A stretch of DNA of 14,742 nucleotides. It comes from Caulobacteraceae bacterium. GTDB lineage: Bacteria; Pseudomonadota; Alphaproteobacteria; Caulobacterales; Caulobacteraceae. The position numbers were made by a program, and so were the translations under genes. Each line of letters starts with the position of its first letter. Within the stretch, counting starts at the first letter, position 1. The notes below the pieces were generated by a model, which worked only from the letters and a program-made list of their open reading frames with translations, did no database searches and was not told where the DNA came from. Of the stretch, positions 1 to 7,865 are shown piece after piece. The stretch lies in assembly GCA_947479185.1 (NCBI GenBank), contig CANJYY010000023.1, positions 1 through 14,742 on the forward strand, written 5' to 3'.

Positions 1-909
1 GGCGGTCGGCGCCGAAGCGAACAGGGCGTCGAGCGCCTCGGTCAGGGCCGGCAGGTTGCGCGCCCGGTCGGCCAGAGTGGCGAAGCGCGGATCGGCGGCC
101 AGGTCGGGTCGGCCGATCAGGGCGCACAGCTCGCCCCAGAACTTCTCGTTCATGCACATCAGCTGGCCGTAGCCGTCGGCGGTCTTCACCCGCTGCACCG
201 GGGCCAGCGACGGGTGGGCGCCGTTGGGCATACGAACCGTCGGATGATGCTCGTTCATCGCCCAGACAGCCGGATAGCTGAGCTGGTGCAGGGCCACGTC
301 GAACAGCGACACGTCGACGTCGCAGCCCTCGCCCGTGGCGCGGGCCGAGAGGATGCCGCTGACCACGCCGAAGGCGAAGGTCGCGCCGCTCATGAAGTCG
401 ATGATCGAGACGCCCATGCGCGCGGGCGGGCCGTCCGGCTCGCCGGTCAGGCTCATCAGGCCGCACTCGGCCTGCATCGGATAGTCATAGCCCGGCCAGC
501 CCTCGCGGCTGTTGCCCCGGCCGTAGGCCGACAGGTGGCCGCAGACGATGGCCGGGTTGATGGCCTTGAGGGCGTCGTAGGTCAGGCCCAGCTTTGCCGG
601 CTGGTCGCCGCGCAGGTTGTTGACCACGGCTTCGGCCGAGCCGACGAGTCGCTCGAAATCGGCCCGGCCCTCCGGCGCCTTCAACTCGACCGCGGCCGAT
701 TTCTTGCCGCGCGAGAAGGTCTGGAAATACTGGCTGTCGTGGTCGCCCAGCATGAAGGGCCCGGTCGGCCGCGAGGCGTCTCCGCCCATCGACGGGGCCT
801 CGATCTTGATCACCTCCGCGCCGAGTTCCGACATCAGCAGGGTGGCGTAGGGCCCGGCCCCGTAGTGTTCGATGGTCAGGACACGCACGCCCTGCAGGGG
901 TCGCTTCAC
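1..909 (-). CDS. Family III (CaiB/BaiF) CoA-transferase, C-terminus beyond the window
   Basis: This is the first 303 residues of a CoA-transferase of the formyl-CoA transferase/CaiB/alpha-methylacyl-CoA racemase family, which usually has about 380-410 residues. The reading frame is still open at base 1. Family enzymes move CoA between carboxylic acids, or racemise acyl-CoAs, in the cytoplasm. Visible signatures are the N-terminal LQGVRVLTIEHYGAGPYAT segment (residues 5-23), the ELGAEVIKIEAP block (28-39), FSRGKKS (65-71), and the MGVSIIDFMSG stretch, in which Asp171 sits where the catalytic aspartate of the family is found. VDVSLFDVALHQ follows. The start is a GTG at 909-907 preceded by a GGAGA ribosome site about seven bases upstream, and no in-frame ATG lies close by. 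It is transcribed divergently from the PepSY gene. The acyl substrate cannot be told from the sequence, and the frequent dehydrogenase or hydratase partners of such enzymes would lie outside the window. Confidence 0.92.
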   Translation of the reverse strand, partial: MKRPLQGVRVLTIEHYGAGPYATLLMSELGAEVIKIEAPSMGGDASRPTGPFMLGDHDSQYFQTFSRGKKSAAVELKAPEGRADFERLVGSAEAVVNNLRGDQPAKLGLTYDALKAINPAIVCGHLSAYGRGNSREGWPGYDYPMQAECGLMSLTGEPDGPPARMGVSIIDFMSGATFAFGVVSGILSARATGEGCDVDVSLFDVALHQLSYPAVWAMNEHHPTVRMPNGAHPSLAPVQRVKTADGYGQLMCMNEKFWGELCALIGRPDLAADPRFATLADRARNLPALTEALDALFASAPTA

Positions 910-1009
910 CAGTCGCTCTCCGTGGTTCCGCCGGTCCGGCGCGCGCCCGCGAGGCCGCAGCGTGGGGCTAGGGCCGACCGCGCCGACGGTCAACCCGACC
1001 ACTTGCGTT

Positions 1010-1024
1010 TGAGAACTATTCGCA
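1010..1024. promoter_or_regulatory. Fur-like box upstream of the PepSY gene
   Basis: The 15-mer TGAGAACTATTCGCA has the 7-1-7 arrangement of a Fur-family operator, with five of seven arm positions complementary. It ends 37 bp before the proposed TTG start of the PepSY gene. Its reverse complement, TGCGAATAGTTCTCA, matches the box before the TonB receptor at 12 of 15 positions. The divergent CoA-transferase starts 101 bp away, so control of that gene is less likely. Fur or an alphaproteobacterial Fur-family relative is the inferred binder. This rests on pattern matching alone. Confidence 0.6.
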
Positions 1025-1061
1025 TTAACCGCCAGGCACGCTCATGCTCCGGAGAACCGCC

Positions 1062-2219
1062 TTGACCAAGTCCCTGCTCGGCCGCCTGCGCCGCTTCTGG
1101 CTCGACGTCCACCTGTGGCTCGGCGTGGGGCTGTTCGTCGTGCTGGTTCCGCTCGGTCTGTCGGGCGCGGCGCTGGTCTGGCACGATGCGCTGGACACGG
1201 CGATCCATCCCCAGCGGTTCGCGGTGTCGCGCGGCGACACGCGGCTGGCCGCCTCCGCCTACCTCGACGCGGCCCGCAAGGCCTATGGCGACCGGGCGAC
1301 GGTCACGCAGATCCGCATGCCTGAAGACCCCGGCCAGCCGGTCATCGCCAGCGGCCGGGTCAAGGGCCCGCCGCCGGCGTCGGGCCAGCGCGCCCGCACC
1401 CTGACCGCCTGGATCGACCCGGCGACCGCGCGGGTGCTCGATGTGGCCGATACCCGCAACGAACTCATCGGCGTCATGCACCGGCTGCACGGCAGCCTGC
1501 TGATCAGCACGCCGGGGCTGGGCCGTAAGGTTGTCGGCTGGCTGGGCTGGGCCATGAGCCTGTCCTGTCTGACCGGGCTCTGGCTCTGGTGGCCGCGCAA
1601 CGGCAGGGTCGCGCGGGGCCTGCGCTGGCTGCGGTCGCCGTCGACCTTCAACAACCTGCACCACATGTTCGGCTTCTGGGTGCTGGTTCCCCTGCTGCTG
1701 GTGTCCCTGACCGGCGTCTACATCTCCTTCCCCGAGACCAGTCGCAAGCTGTTCGGCATCGAGACGGCCGGTGGTCCCCGCGGGGGTCAGCGTCCCGCCG
1801 CCGCGCCGCCGCTGGCCCAGCCCGGCCTGCCGATCGACATGGCCGTCGCGGCCGCCATGATGGAAAAGCCCGGCGCCCGCCTGGCCGCCATCACCCTGCC
1901 CACGGAAGGCCGCCGACCGGCCTGGCGCATCCAGTTCGCCGCCGAGGGCGAGGGGCCCGGCGCGACGGTCCAGGTCGCCGACGAGGACGGCTCGATCCGC
2001 AAGGGCCGCAGCCCGGCCGGCCCCGCGCAGCCCGACCCGCTGTCGCGCACCATGCGGAAGATCCACGACGCCCAGGACACGCCATGGATCTGGCAGCGGC
2101 TGGTGTTCGTCACCGGTGTCGCGCCGGCGCTGCTCGGCGTCACCGGGACGGTGATGTGGCTGCGCCGGCGCAGCCGCCGCGCCCACCTGGGCCGTCTGCG
2201 GACCGGCGGCGCGGACTAA
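1062..2219 (+). CDS. PepSY-domain inner-membrane protein, PiuB-like (iron-linked)
   Basis: This 385-residue integral membrane protein belongs to the PepSY-associated TM family found beside siderophore receptors. Some relatives, such as FpvG, take part in reductive release of iron from siderophores. Four membrane spans are visible at about residues 15-40, 155-178, 203-225 and 345-366. Soluble periplasmic PepSY regions lie at about 45-140 and 228-335. Histidines His17, His140, His143, His200, His201 and His335 sit at membrane edges, typical of possible haem or metal ligands. The tail RRRSRR is cytoplasmic by the positive-inside rule. I chose the TTG at 1062 because GGAGA lies six bases before it. 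An in-frame ATG at 1044 would add six residues but has a poor ribosome site. A Fur-like box precedes it and the TonB receptor follows after 111 bp. The family assignment is strong. The electron-transfer role is inferred from relatives. Confidence 0.88.
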   Translation: MTKSLLGRLRRFWLDVHLWLGVGLFVVLVPLGLSGAALVWHDALDTAIHPQRFAVSRGDTRLAASAYLDAARKAYGDRATVTQIRMPEDPGQPVIASGRVKGPPPASGQRARTLTAWIDPATARVLDVADTRNELIGVMHRLHGSLLISTPGLGRKVVGWLGWAMSLSCLTGLWLWWPRNGRVARGLRWLRSPSTFNNLHHMFGFWVLVPLLLVSLTGVYISFPETSRKLFGIETAGGPRGGQRPAAAPPLAQPGLPIDMAVAAAMMEKPGARLAAITLPTEGRRPAWRIQFAAEGEGPGATVQVADEDGSIRKGRSPAGPAQPDPLSRTMRKIHDAQDTPWIWQRLVFVTGVAPALLGVTGTVMWLRRRSRRAHLGRLRTGGAD

Positions 2220-2228
2220 TCCTGCTGT

Positions 2229-2243
2229 TGCGAACGATTCTCA
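2229..2243. promoter_or_regulatory. Fur-like box upstream of the TonB receptor
   Basis: TGCGAACGATTCTCA is a 7-1-7 imperfect palindrome of Fur type, centred 95 bp before the receptor ATG. The right arm GATTCTCATT resembles the classic Fur half-site. It has the same core as the box at 1010-1024 read on the other strand. Its last base is also the first base of the stem-loop that follows. Iron-dependent repression of the receptor is the natural inference. Confidence 0.65.
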
Positions 2244-2289
2244 TTGCGATGTTGAGGCACGAAAGGTAAGAACGCCTCGCAATCGCAAT
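2243..2289 (+). other. Long stem-loop in the leader of the TonB receptor gene
   Basis: ATTGCGAT (2243-2250) is perfectly complementary to ATCGCAAT (2282-2289). Inside it GAGGC (2254-2258) pairs with GCCTC (2274-2278). The two stems are separated by a 3x3 internal loop, and the apical loop of 15 bases is purine-rich (2259-2273). The element lies between the Fur-like box and the receptor start, ending 41 bases before the ATG. It could fold in the leader RNA, or the outer arms could be a widely spaced operator. There is no following T-run, so an intrinsic terminator is unlikely. Confidence 0.5.
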
Positions 2290-2330
2290 TATGCGCCGGC
2301 GCGGGCGCCAGAGTTCGGGGATTCAAGGTC

Positions 2331-4664
2331 ATGCGTACGACTTCAGGCGGCGTTACCGCCCGCGCAAAGCGGGCTCTCGGCGTCGCGGCGGTGGCCGGGG
2401 CGGCCGGACTGTCGCTGTCGCCCGCCCTGGCGACGGCGGCGGAGAATGGCGCGATGACGACCGCGGCCGCCGATGTGGCGCCCACTGATCTGTCCGGCAT
2501 CGAGGTGCACGGCGAAAGGGACCGTCCGAGCTCGCCCAAATACACCACCGCGCCGATCGATACGCCGCAGACCGTCACCGTCGTGTCCGGCCGCACGATC
2601 CGCGACCAGAACCTGCTGACCCTGCGCGACATCCTGCAGACCGTGCCCGGCATCACCTTCGGCGCCGGCGAGGGTGGCGGCGGCTATGGCGACAGCATCA
2701 ACCTGCGCGGCTACTCGGCCAACAACGACGTGACCACCGACGGCCTGCGCGACAGCGCCCAGTACAGCCGCACCGACCCGTTCAATCTGCAGCAGATCGA
2801 GGTCATCAACGGGGCCAACTCCGTCTACGCCGGCGCGGGCTCCGTGGGCGGATCGATCAACCTGGTCAGCAAGGCCCCGCGCGCGTCCGACAGCGGCGTG
2901 TTCACCGCCGGCGTCGGCACGGACGGCTACGGCCGGATGACGCTGGACGCCAACCGCGTGATCGGCGACCAGATCGCCGTGCGCCTGAACGCCATGGCGC
3001 ACGGCAATGACGCGCCCGGTCGCGACGTGGAGAGCTTCAGCCGCTGGGGCGTCGCCCCCTCGATCACCTTCGGCCTGACCGGACCGACGCGGGTGACGGT
3101 CTCCTGGCTGCACCAGGAGGACGACAACGTTCCGCAGTACGGCGTGCCTTATGCCTCGAACGCCTTCCTCAACGGGCCGCTGCCGGGGGTGAAATCGTCG
3201 AGCTACTACGGCTACCGCAACATCGACACCCAGGAGATCGGCGTCGACAGCCTGACGCTGAACATCGTGCACGAGATCAGCGACAGCCTGACCGTGACCA
3301 ACACCAGCCGCTGGCAGCAGATCACCCAGCTGACCATCGTCGACCCGCCGCAGGGGACCTGGTGCCTGGCCAGCGGCTTCAACGCCCAGACCGGCGCGGC
3401 CTGCGGCACGCCCGGCGTCTACAGCCTCAGCGGACCGCGCGGGAACCTGCGCGACACGACCAACACCCAACTGGTCAGCCAGACCGACTTCAACTGGAAG
3501 TTCACCACGGGGTCCTGGTCGCACAACCTGGTTCTGGGGGCGTCCTTCTCCAACGAGACCTACGACCTGACCACCGGGCGGCTGTTCTTCAACGCCAACG
3601 GCTCGGCCGTGGTGCTGCCGACCATGAACATCGCCGATCCCGACAGCCTCTACACCGGGCCGGTCAATTTCCTTGAAAGCGCGATCAGCGACGGCCAGTT
3701 GGCCAACCAGGCGCTGTACCTGTTCGACACGGTCGAACTTGGCCCGCACTGGCAGCTGAACGGCGGCGCGCGGGTCGAGCACAATGAAGGCGAATTCGTC
3801 TCTACGCCCTATACCTGGACGGTCGGAACGCCGCCGGTGCGGGTGGCCGGGGCCACGACCATCGCCAGGAACGAGGAGACGCTGGTCTCCTACCGTCTGG
3901 GGCTCGTCTACAAGCCGGCAGCCAACGCCAGCCTCTACATCGCCTATGGCAACACCCAGACGCCGTCGCAGGCGACCGTCAACGGCGGCTGCGCGGTGAC
4001 CGGGACGGCCCAGAACTGCAACGTCGATCCGGAAAAGGGCCAGGTGCTCGAGGTCGGCGCCAAGTGGGACACGTTCGACGGCCGGCTGTCGCTGACCGCC
4101 GCCCTGTTCCAGAACGAGCGGACCAACATCCGGCTGAACTCCAACGATCCGGCCATCCCGGTGCAGCAGTTGGACGGCGCGTCCCGCGTGCGCGGCCTGG
4201 CCCTGGGCGCGGCCGGCCAGCTGACCGATCGCTGGACGATCCTGGCCAACTACACCTTCCTCGACAGCGAGATCCTGCAGAACATCGCCGGCACGGCCCT
4301 GCCGCCCAATGATGTCGACTACACCAAGGGCGACCCGATCCCGATCACGCCGCGCCACGCCTTCAACCTGTGGACCACGGTGATGGTCACCGACACCGTC
4401 ATGGTCGGCTATGGCGCGACCTATGCCGGCGAATACGCCTTCGCCCGCGCCGCCGCCGGCGCGCCGCTGCTGACCTCCGACAGCTACTGGCTGCACAATG
4501 CCTCGCTGACCTGGACCGCCAGCGACGCGATCAGCCTGCAGGTCAACATCAAGAACCTGACCGACCAGGACTACTACACCCGCATCCGGTCCAGCTCGGG
4601 CTTCGGCTGGGCGACGCCGGGCGACGCCCGGTCGGCCCAGGTGACGCTGAACTACCGCTTCTGA
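2331..4664 (+). CDS. fiu: TonB-dependent catecholate siderophore receptor, Fiu-like
   Basis: This 777-residue outer-membrane receptor should import ferric siderophores in a TonB/ExbB/ExbD-dependent way. A basic, alanine-rich signal peptide spans residues 1-37, with probable cleavage after ALATAA. A likely TonB box lies at [10 protein letters not shown] (53-62). The plug domain (about 75-185) contains DTPQTVTVV, the [11 protein letters not shown] segment, INLRGY and [19 protein letters not shown]. The plug wording, including [16 protein letters not shown], resembles the Fiu/PiuA monomeric catechol receptors. The rest is a 22-stranded barrel ending in VTLNYRF, with the terminal phenylalanine needed for barrel insertion. 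Two close cysteine pairs, Cys345/Cys358 and Cys554/Cys563, are likely disulfides in surface loops. The receptor is followed after 22 bp by a PiuC/YbiX dioxygenase, as in the E. coli fiu-ybiX and Pseudomonas piuA-piuC arrangements. The exact ligand is unproven, so the gene symbol is by analogy. Confidence 0.93.
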   Translation: MRTTSGGVTARAKRALGVAAVAGAAGLSLSPALATAAENGAMTTAAADVAPTDLSGIEVHGERDRPSSPKYTTAPIDTPQTVTVVSGRTIRDQNLLTLRDILQTVPGITFGAGEGGGGYGDSINLRGYSANNDVTTDGLRDSAQYSRTDPFNLQQIEVINGANSVYAGAGSVGGSINLVSKAPRASDSGVFTAGVGTDGYGRMTLDANRVIGDQIAVRLNAMAHGNDAPGRDVESFSRWGVAPSITFGLTGPTRVTVSWLHQEDDNVPQYGVPYASNAFLNGPLPGVKSSSYYGYRNIDTQEIGVDSLTLNIVHEISDSLTVTNTSRWQQITQLTIVDPPQGTWCLASGFNAQTGAACGTPGVYSLSGPRGNLRDTTNTQLVSQTDFNWKFTTGSWSHNLVLGASFSNETYDLTTGRLFFNANGSAVVLPTMNIADPDSLYTGPVNFLESAISDGQLANQALYLFDTVELGPHWQLNGGARVEHNEGEFVSTPYTWTVGTPPVRVAGATTIARNEETLVSYRLGLVYKPAANASLYIAYGNTQTPSQATVNGGCAVTGTAQNCNVDPEKGQVLEVGAKWDTFDGRLSLTAALFQNERTNIRLNSNDPAIPVQQLDGASRVRGLALGAAGQLTDRWTILANYTFLDSEILQNIAGTALPPNDVDYTKGDPIPITPRHAFNLWTTVMVTDTVMVGYGATYAGEYAFARAAAGAPLLTSDSYWLHNASLTWTASDAISLQVNIKNLTDQDYYTRIRSSSGFGWATPGDARSAQVTLNYRF

Positions 4665-4686
4665 CCGGCGCAGGAGGGACAGCGCG

Positions 4687-5367
4687 ATGATGCTCCAGAT
4701 TCCCGGCGTGCTCGGCAAGGGAGAGGTCGCGCGCCTGCGGGCCCTGATCGACGACGCCGACTGGACCGACGGCAATGTGACGTCCGGCTTCCAGTCGGCC
4801 CTGGCCAAGCAGAACCGGCAGCTGCCGGAGGGGTCCGACGACGCCCGCGAGGCCGGGGCGGCGATCCTGGCTGCGCTTGAACGGCATCCGTTGTTCCTGT
4901 CGGCGGCCCTGCCGGCGCGGATCTTTCCGCCGTTGTTCAACCGCTACGGCGTGGGCGACGGCTTCGGCGACCACATCGACAACGCGATCCGGCGTGACCG
5001 GGACGGACGGCAGCTGCGCACCGACCTGTCGGCGACGCTCTTTCTGACAGAGCCGGACGACTATGACGGCGGAGAACTGACGGTCGACGACACCTACGGC
5101 GTCCATCAGGTGAAGCTCGCCGCCGGGGACATGATCCTCTACCCGGCCTCGAGCCTGCACCGCGTCGAGGCCATCACCCGGGGGGCGCGGATCTCGTCCT
5201 TCTTCTGGATCCAGAGCCTGGTGCGCGATGATGCGCGACGGGCGCTGCTGTTCGACATGGACCTGGCCATCCAGCGGGCGGGGGTCGGTCTGGGCCGGGG
5301 CGACGCAGCCGTGGTCTCGCTGACTGGCGCCTATCACAACCTGCTGCGGATGTGGGCCGAGACCTGA
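4687..5367 (+). CDS. piuC: PKHD-type Fe(II)/2-oxoglutarate dioxygenase, PiuC/YbiX family
   Basis: This 226-residue cytoplasmic oxygenase matches the PiuC/YbiX family in full length. It begins with the typical MMLQIPGVL segment. The iron triad is His96-x-Asp98 in GDHIDNA and His158 in SSLHRV, and Arg168 is placed to bind 2-oxoglutarate. The double-stranded beta-helix core covers about residues 80-178, and the C-terminal helical segment (180-226) is the family extension. Members are iron-repressed and sit next to siderophore receptors, but their substrate is not established. Modification of a siderophore or a peptide is a guess. A strong AGGAGGGA ribosome site (4672-4679) precedes the ATG at 4687. 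A second ATG follows immediately at 4690. It lies 22 bp after the receptor stop and is very probably co-transcribed with it. Confidence 0.93.
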   Translation: MMLQIPGVLGKGEVARLRALIDDADWTDGNVTSGFQSALAKQNRQLPEGSDDAREAGAAILAALERHPLFLSAALPARIFPPLFNRYGVGDGFGDHIDNAIRRDRDGRQLRTDLSATLFLTEPDDYDGGELTVDDTYGVHQVKLAAGDMILYPASSLHRVEAITRGARISSFFWIQSLVRDDARRALLFDMDLAIQRAGVGLGRGDAAVVSLTGAYHNLLRMWAET

Positions 5368-5385
5368 CTCCCCGTTTCGGGTCAG
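5364..5385 (+). terminator. Bulged hairpin at the end of the iron-uptake genes
   Basis: CTGA plus CCCG (with a three-base CTC bulge between them) pair with CGGG plus TCAG across a TTT loop. The hairpin contains the stop codon of the dioxygenase gene. No T-tract follows, so it is at best a weak or factor-assisted terminator, or a 3' stabilising hairpin. Confidence 0.3.
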
Positions 5386-5458
5386 CATCCGGGGCGATTG
5401 CTCATCGGTCGTTTACCCGCAGCCGTCATGGTCCCGGCAGGTACGGGACAGAAACAAG

Positions 5459-7804
5459 ATGGCCGGCGCAAAGACCGGAGAACGACCAGCCAGGCGGCGA
5501 GCACCCCGGTCCGCGGCCGCGCGGTGGTTTTTCGACAACTCCCTGGACATGTTCGCCGTCGTAAATCGCGACGGCGTGTTCACCGACATCAATGACGCCT
5601 GGGAGCGGATGACCGGCTGGCGCCGCGAGGATCTTGTCGGCCGGACCATCTTCGAGTTCCTGCACGAGGACTGCTACGAAGAGGCGCGTGACTCCCGCCG
5701 GCGCATGAAGCGCGACGGCCATACGGTCAACCAGCTGAAGATCCGTTGCCAGGACGGCCGCTGGATCTGGGTCGAGGGGCGGTCGCGCCTCGACCCCAAC
5801 GACAACATGGTCGGCACCCTCCACGACATCACGGAAACGGTGATGCAGAAGGGGGAACTTGAAGCCGCGCGCCGGAACCGGGCGATGCTGTCCGAGGCCG
5901 CCGGCATCGGCAGCTGGAGCTTCGAGCCGCGCAGCGACCGCATCGAATGGTCCGAGGACATTCTGGCCCTGTGTGGCTGGGACCAGGCCGACATCGATAC
6001 GCCGGCCAGGTTCCTCGCCATCGTCGATCCCGCCCAGCGCGATCAGGTCAACGAGGCCTTCACCCGTGGCGTCCAGACCGGCCAGGGCGCGACCCTCGAG
6101 CACCGGCTTCTGACGCGGGACGGCCGATGGCTGACCATGCGGGCTACGTTCCGCACGGAACGCCGCGGCCGCATCTTCGCGCTCGAGGGCATCTCGCAGG
6201 ACGTCACCGAACTGGTCGAGGCGCGCGACGCCGCCCGGGAAGGCGAAGCCCGGGTTCACGCCCTGATGGAACAGGCCCGGATGGACGCGTGGCGCCAGGA
6301 GCTGGCGCTCGGCGCCGCCGACGCCGGAGCCTTCGAGATCGATCATGCCGGCCGGACTTTCTGGGCCAGCGAGCAGTTCTTCCGGCTGGTCGGCCGGCGC
6401 ATAACCTACAAGACGATCGCCCTCCCGGTCTGGCCGTTCGTGCATCCCGATGACAAGCCGATGGTGCGCGAGACCAACCGCCGCTGGGCCGGCGGCGCCG
6501 AAAACGTCTCGATGGAATTCCGCATTCTCCTCCCGGACGGCCAGGAGCGCTGGGTTCGCACCTTCTATCGGCTGGACAGGCCGACCCGCAAAGGCGTCGG
6601 CCTGGTGCTCGATATCGATGCCCGCAAGCGCCAGGAACTCGCCCTGGTCGAGGCGCAGCGCGCGGCCGAGGCCGGGGCCGAGGCCAAGGCCGCCTTCCTC
6701 GCCAACATGAGTCACGAGATCCGCACGCCGATGAACGGCGTGCTCGGCGTCCTGCATCTGCTCAAGGGCGAAACCATCAGCGACAGCGGCCAGCGGCTGC
6801 TCGACGAGGCCCTGACCTGCGGCGAGATGCTGTCGACCCTGCTGGATGACGTCATCGACTTCGAACGGATCGAGGCCGGTCGGCTCGACCTGTCCGACGA
6901 TCCGGTCGACGCTGGCGAACTGGCCCGCAGCGTGTTCCGGCTGCTTGAGCCCCAGGCCCGGGCCAAGGGGCTGGCCCTGTCGCTCGAAGGCGCCGAAGGC
7001 CTGGGCTGGGTGCGGACCGATCCGGTGCGGCTGCGCCAGTGCCTGTTCAACCTGATGGGCAATGCGGTGAAGTTCACGCCCACGGGCGGGGTGACGCTGC
7101 GGTGCGAACGCCCCGCGCCGGGCCGGCTGGCCTTCGCCGTGCAGGACACCGGCATCGGCATCGCGCGCGAGGCCCAGGACCGGCTGTTCGAACGCTTCCA
7201 CCAGGCCGACGCCACGACCACCCGCCGCTTCGGCGGCTCGGGCCTCGGGCTGACCATCACCCGCCGACTTGCCGAACTGATGGGCGGACAGGTGTCGTTC
7301 GAGTCCGCGCCCGGCGTAGGCTCGACCTTCCGCATCGAGATCGCGGCTGTGGACGCCAAGGCCGTCGACGCGCCGTCCGCGCCGTCCGGGGCCGCGCTTG
7401 ACGGCCTGCGGGTGCTGGTCGTCGAGGACAATCCGACCAACCGGATGATCGCCGTGAAGATGCTCGAAAGCCTCGGCGCCTCGGCGCAGACGGCCTGCGA
7501 CGGGGCCGAGGGCGTGGCCGCCGCCGGCGCGGGGGTGTTCGACCTGATCCTGATGGACATCCAGATGCCGGACATGGACGGCATGGAGGCCTGTCGCCGT
7601 ATCCGCGCGCTGGGAGGGGCGTCCGCCGCGACGCCGATGATCGCCCTGACGGCCAATGTGCTGGCCCACCAGCGCGAGACCTATCTGGCCGCGGGCATGG
7701 ACGGCGTGGTCGGCAAACCGATCTCGCCGGCCGCGCTGCTGGGCGAGATTTCGCGCCTCGCCGGGGCCGGGCCGGAGCCCGACGCGCTCACCCAGGTCGC
7801 CTGA
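5459..7804 (+). CDS. Soluble three-PAS hybrid sensor histidine kinase with receiver domain
   Basis: This 781-residue protein autophosphorylates on histidine and relays phosphate to its own receiver. Three PAS-like sensor modules occupy about residues 22-132, 140-262 and 275-398. Each ends in a PAC-like segment (HDITE, QDVTE, LDIDARK). The HisKA domain carries phospho-acceptor His419 in NMSHEIRTPMNG. The HATPase domain has its N box around Asn535 (GNAVKF), then DTGIGI, RLFERFHQAD and GGSGLGL. The receiver (about 660-775) has phospho-acceptor Asp700 in LMDIQMPDMDG and Lys753 in GKPIS. There is no membrane span or signal peptide, so the kinase senses a cytoplasmic cue. No DNA-binding output or separate response regulator is adjacent, so a phosphotransfer protein elsewhere is likely. 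The ATG at 5459 has a weak ribosome site, and no upstream in-frame start was found. Whether it senses iron or redox state is unknown. Confidence 0.95.
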   Translation: MAGAKTGERPARRRAPRSAAARWFFDNSLDMFAVVNRDGVFTDINDAWERMTGWRREDLVGRTIFEFLHEDCYEEARDSRRRMKRDGHTVNQLKIRCQDGRWIWVEGRSRLDPNDNMVGTLHDITETVMQKGELEAARRNRAMLSEAAGIGSWSFEPRSDRIEWSEDILALCGWDQADIDTPARFLAIVDPAQRDQVNEAFTRGVQTGQGATLEHRLLTRDGRWLTMRATFRTERRGRIFALEGISQDVTELVEARDAAREGEARVHALMEQARMDAWRQELALGAADAGAFEIDHAGRTFWASEQFFRLVGRRITYKTIALPVWPFVHPDDKPMVRETNRRWAGGAENVSMEFRILLPDGQERWVRTFYRLDRPTRKGVGLVLDIDARKRQELALVEAQRAAEAGAEAKAAFLANMSHEIRTPMNGVLGVLHLLKGETISDSGQRLLDEALTCGEMLSTLLDDVIDFERIEAGRLDLSDDPVDAGELARSVFRLLEPQARAKGLALSLEGAEGLGWVRTDPVRLRQCLFNLMGNAVKFTPTGGVTLRCERPAPGRLAFAVQDTGIGIAREAQDRLFERFHQADATTTRRFGGSGLGLTITRRLAELMGGQVSFESAPGVGSTFRIEIAAVDAKAVDAPSAPSGAALDGLRVLVVEDNPTNRMIAVKMLESLGASAQTACDGAEGVAAAGAGVFDLILMDIQMPDMDGMEACRRIRALGGASAATPMIALTANVLAHQRETYLAAGMDGVVGKPISPAALLGEISRLAGAGPEPDALTQVA

Positions 7805-7830
7805 CCCATCTTCCGCCTGCCGCCGGTCGT

Positions 7831-7838
7831 GCTAGACC
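7831..7838 (+). promoter_or_regulatory. Possible Caulobacter-type -10 element for the MFS gene
   Basis: GCTAGACC matches the Caulobacter housekeeping -10 consensus GCTANAWC at every position but the W. It lies 28 bp before the transporter ATG, in the 61-bp gap after the kinase gene. No convincing -35 element was seen (TTCCGCC at 7811-7817 is a poor fit), so this is tentative. Confidence 0.3.
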
Positions 7839-7865
7839 TGCGTCAAAACCGGGGGGCAGAACGAC

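Noticed and set aside
214..1065. 283-codon open frame on the plus strand over the CoA-transferase
   Set aside because: The minus strand encodes a clear family III CoA-transferase over nearly the whole stretch, with a catalytic Asp and a ribosome site.
2343..4940. Very long open frame of 865 codons on the minus strand, antisense to the receptor
   Set aside because: Its protein is low-complexity Gly/Arg/Val/Asp with no domain, and it mirrors the codon bias of the well-supported TonB receptor and dioxygenase. Such frames are expected in GC-rich genes.
5426..7669. 747-codon open frame on the minus strand, opposite the histidine kinase
   Set aside because: It has no recognisable domain, while the plus strand shows complete PAS, HisKA, HATPase and receiver motifs. 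It is a compositional shadow.
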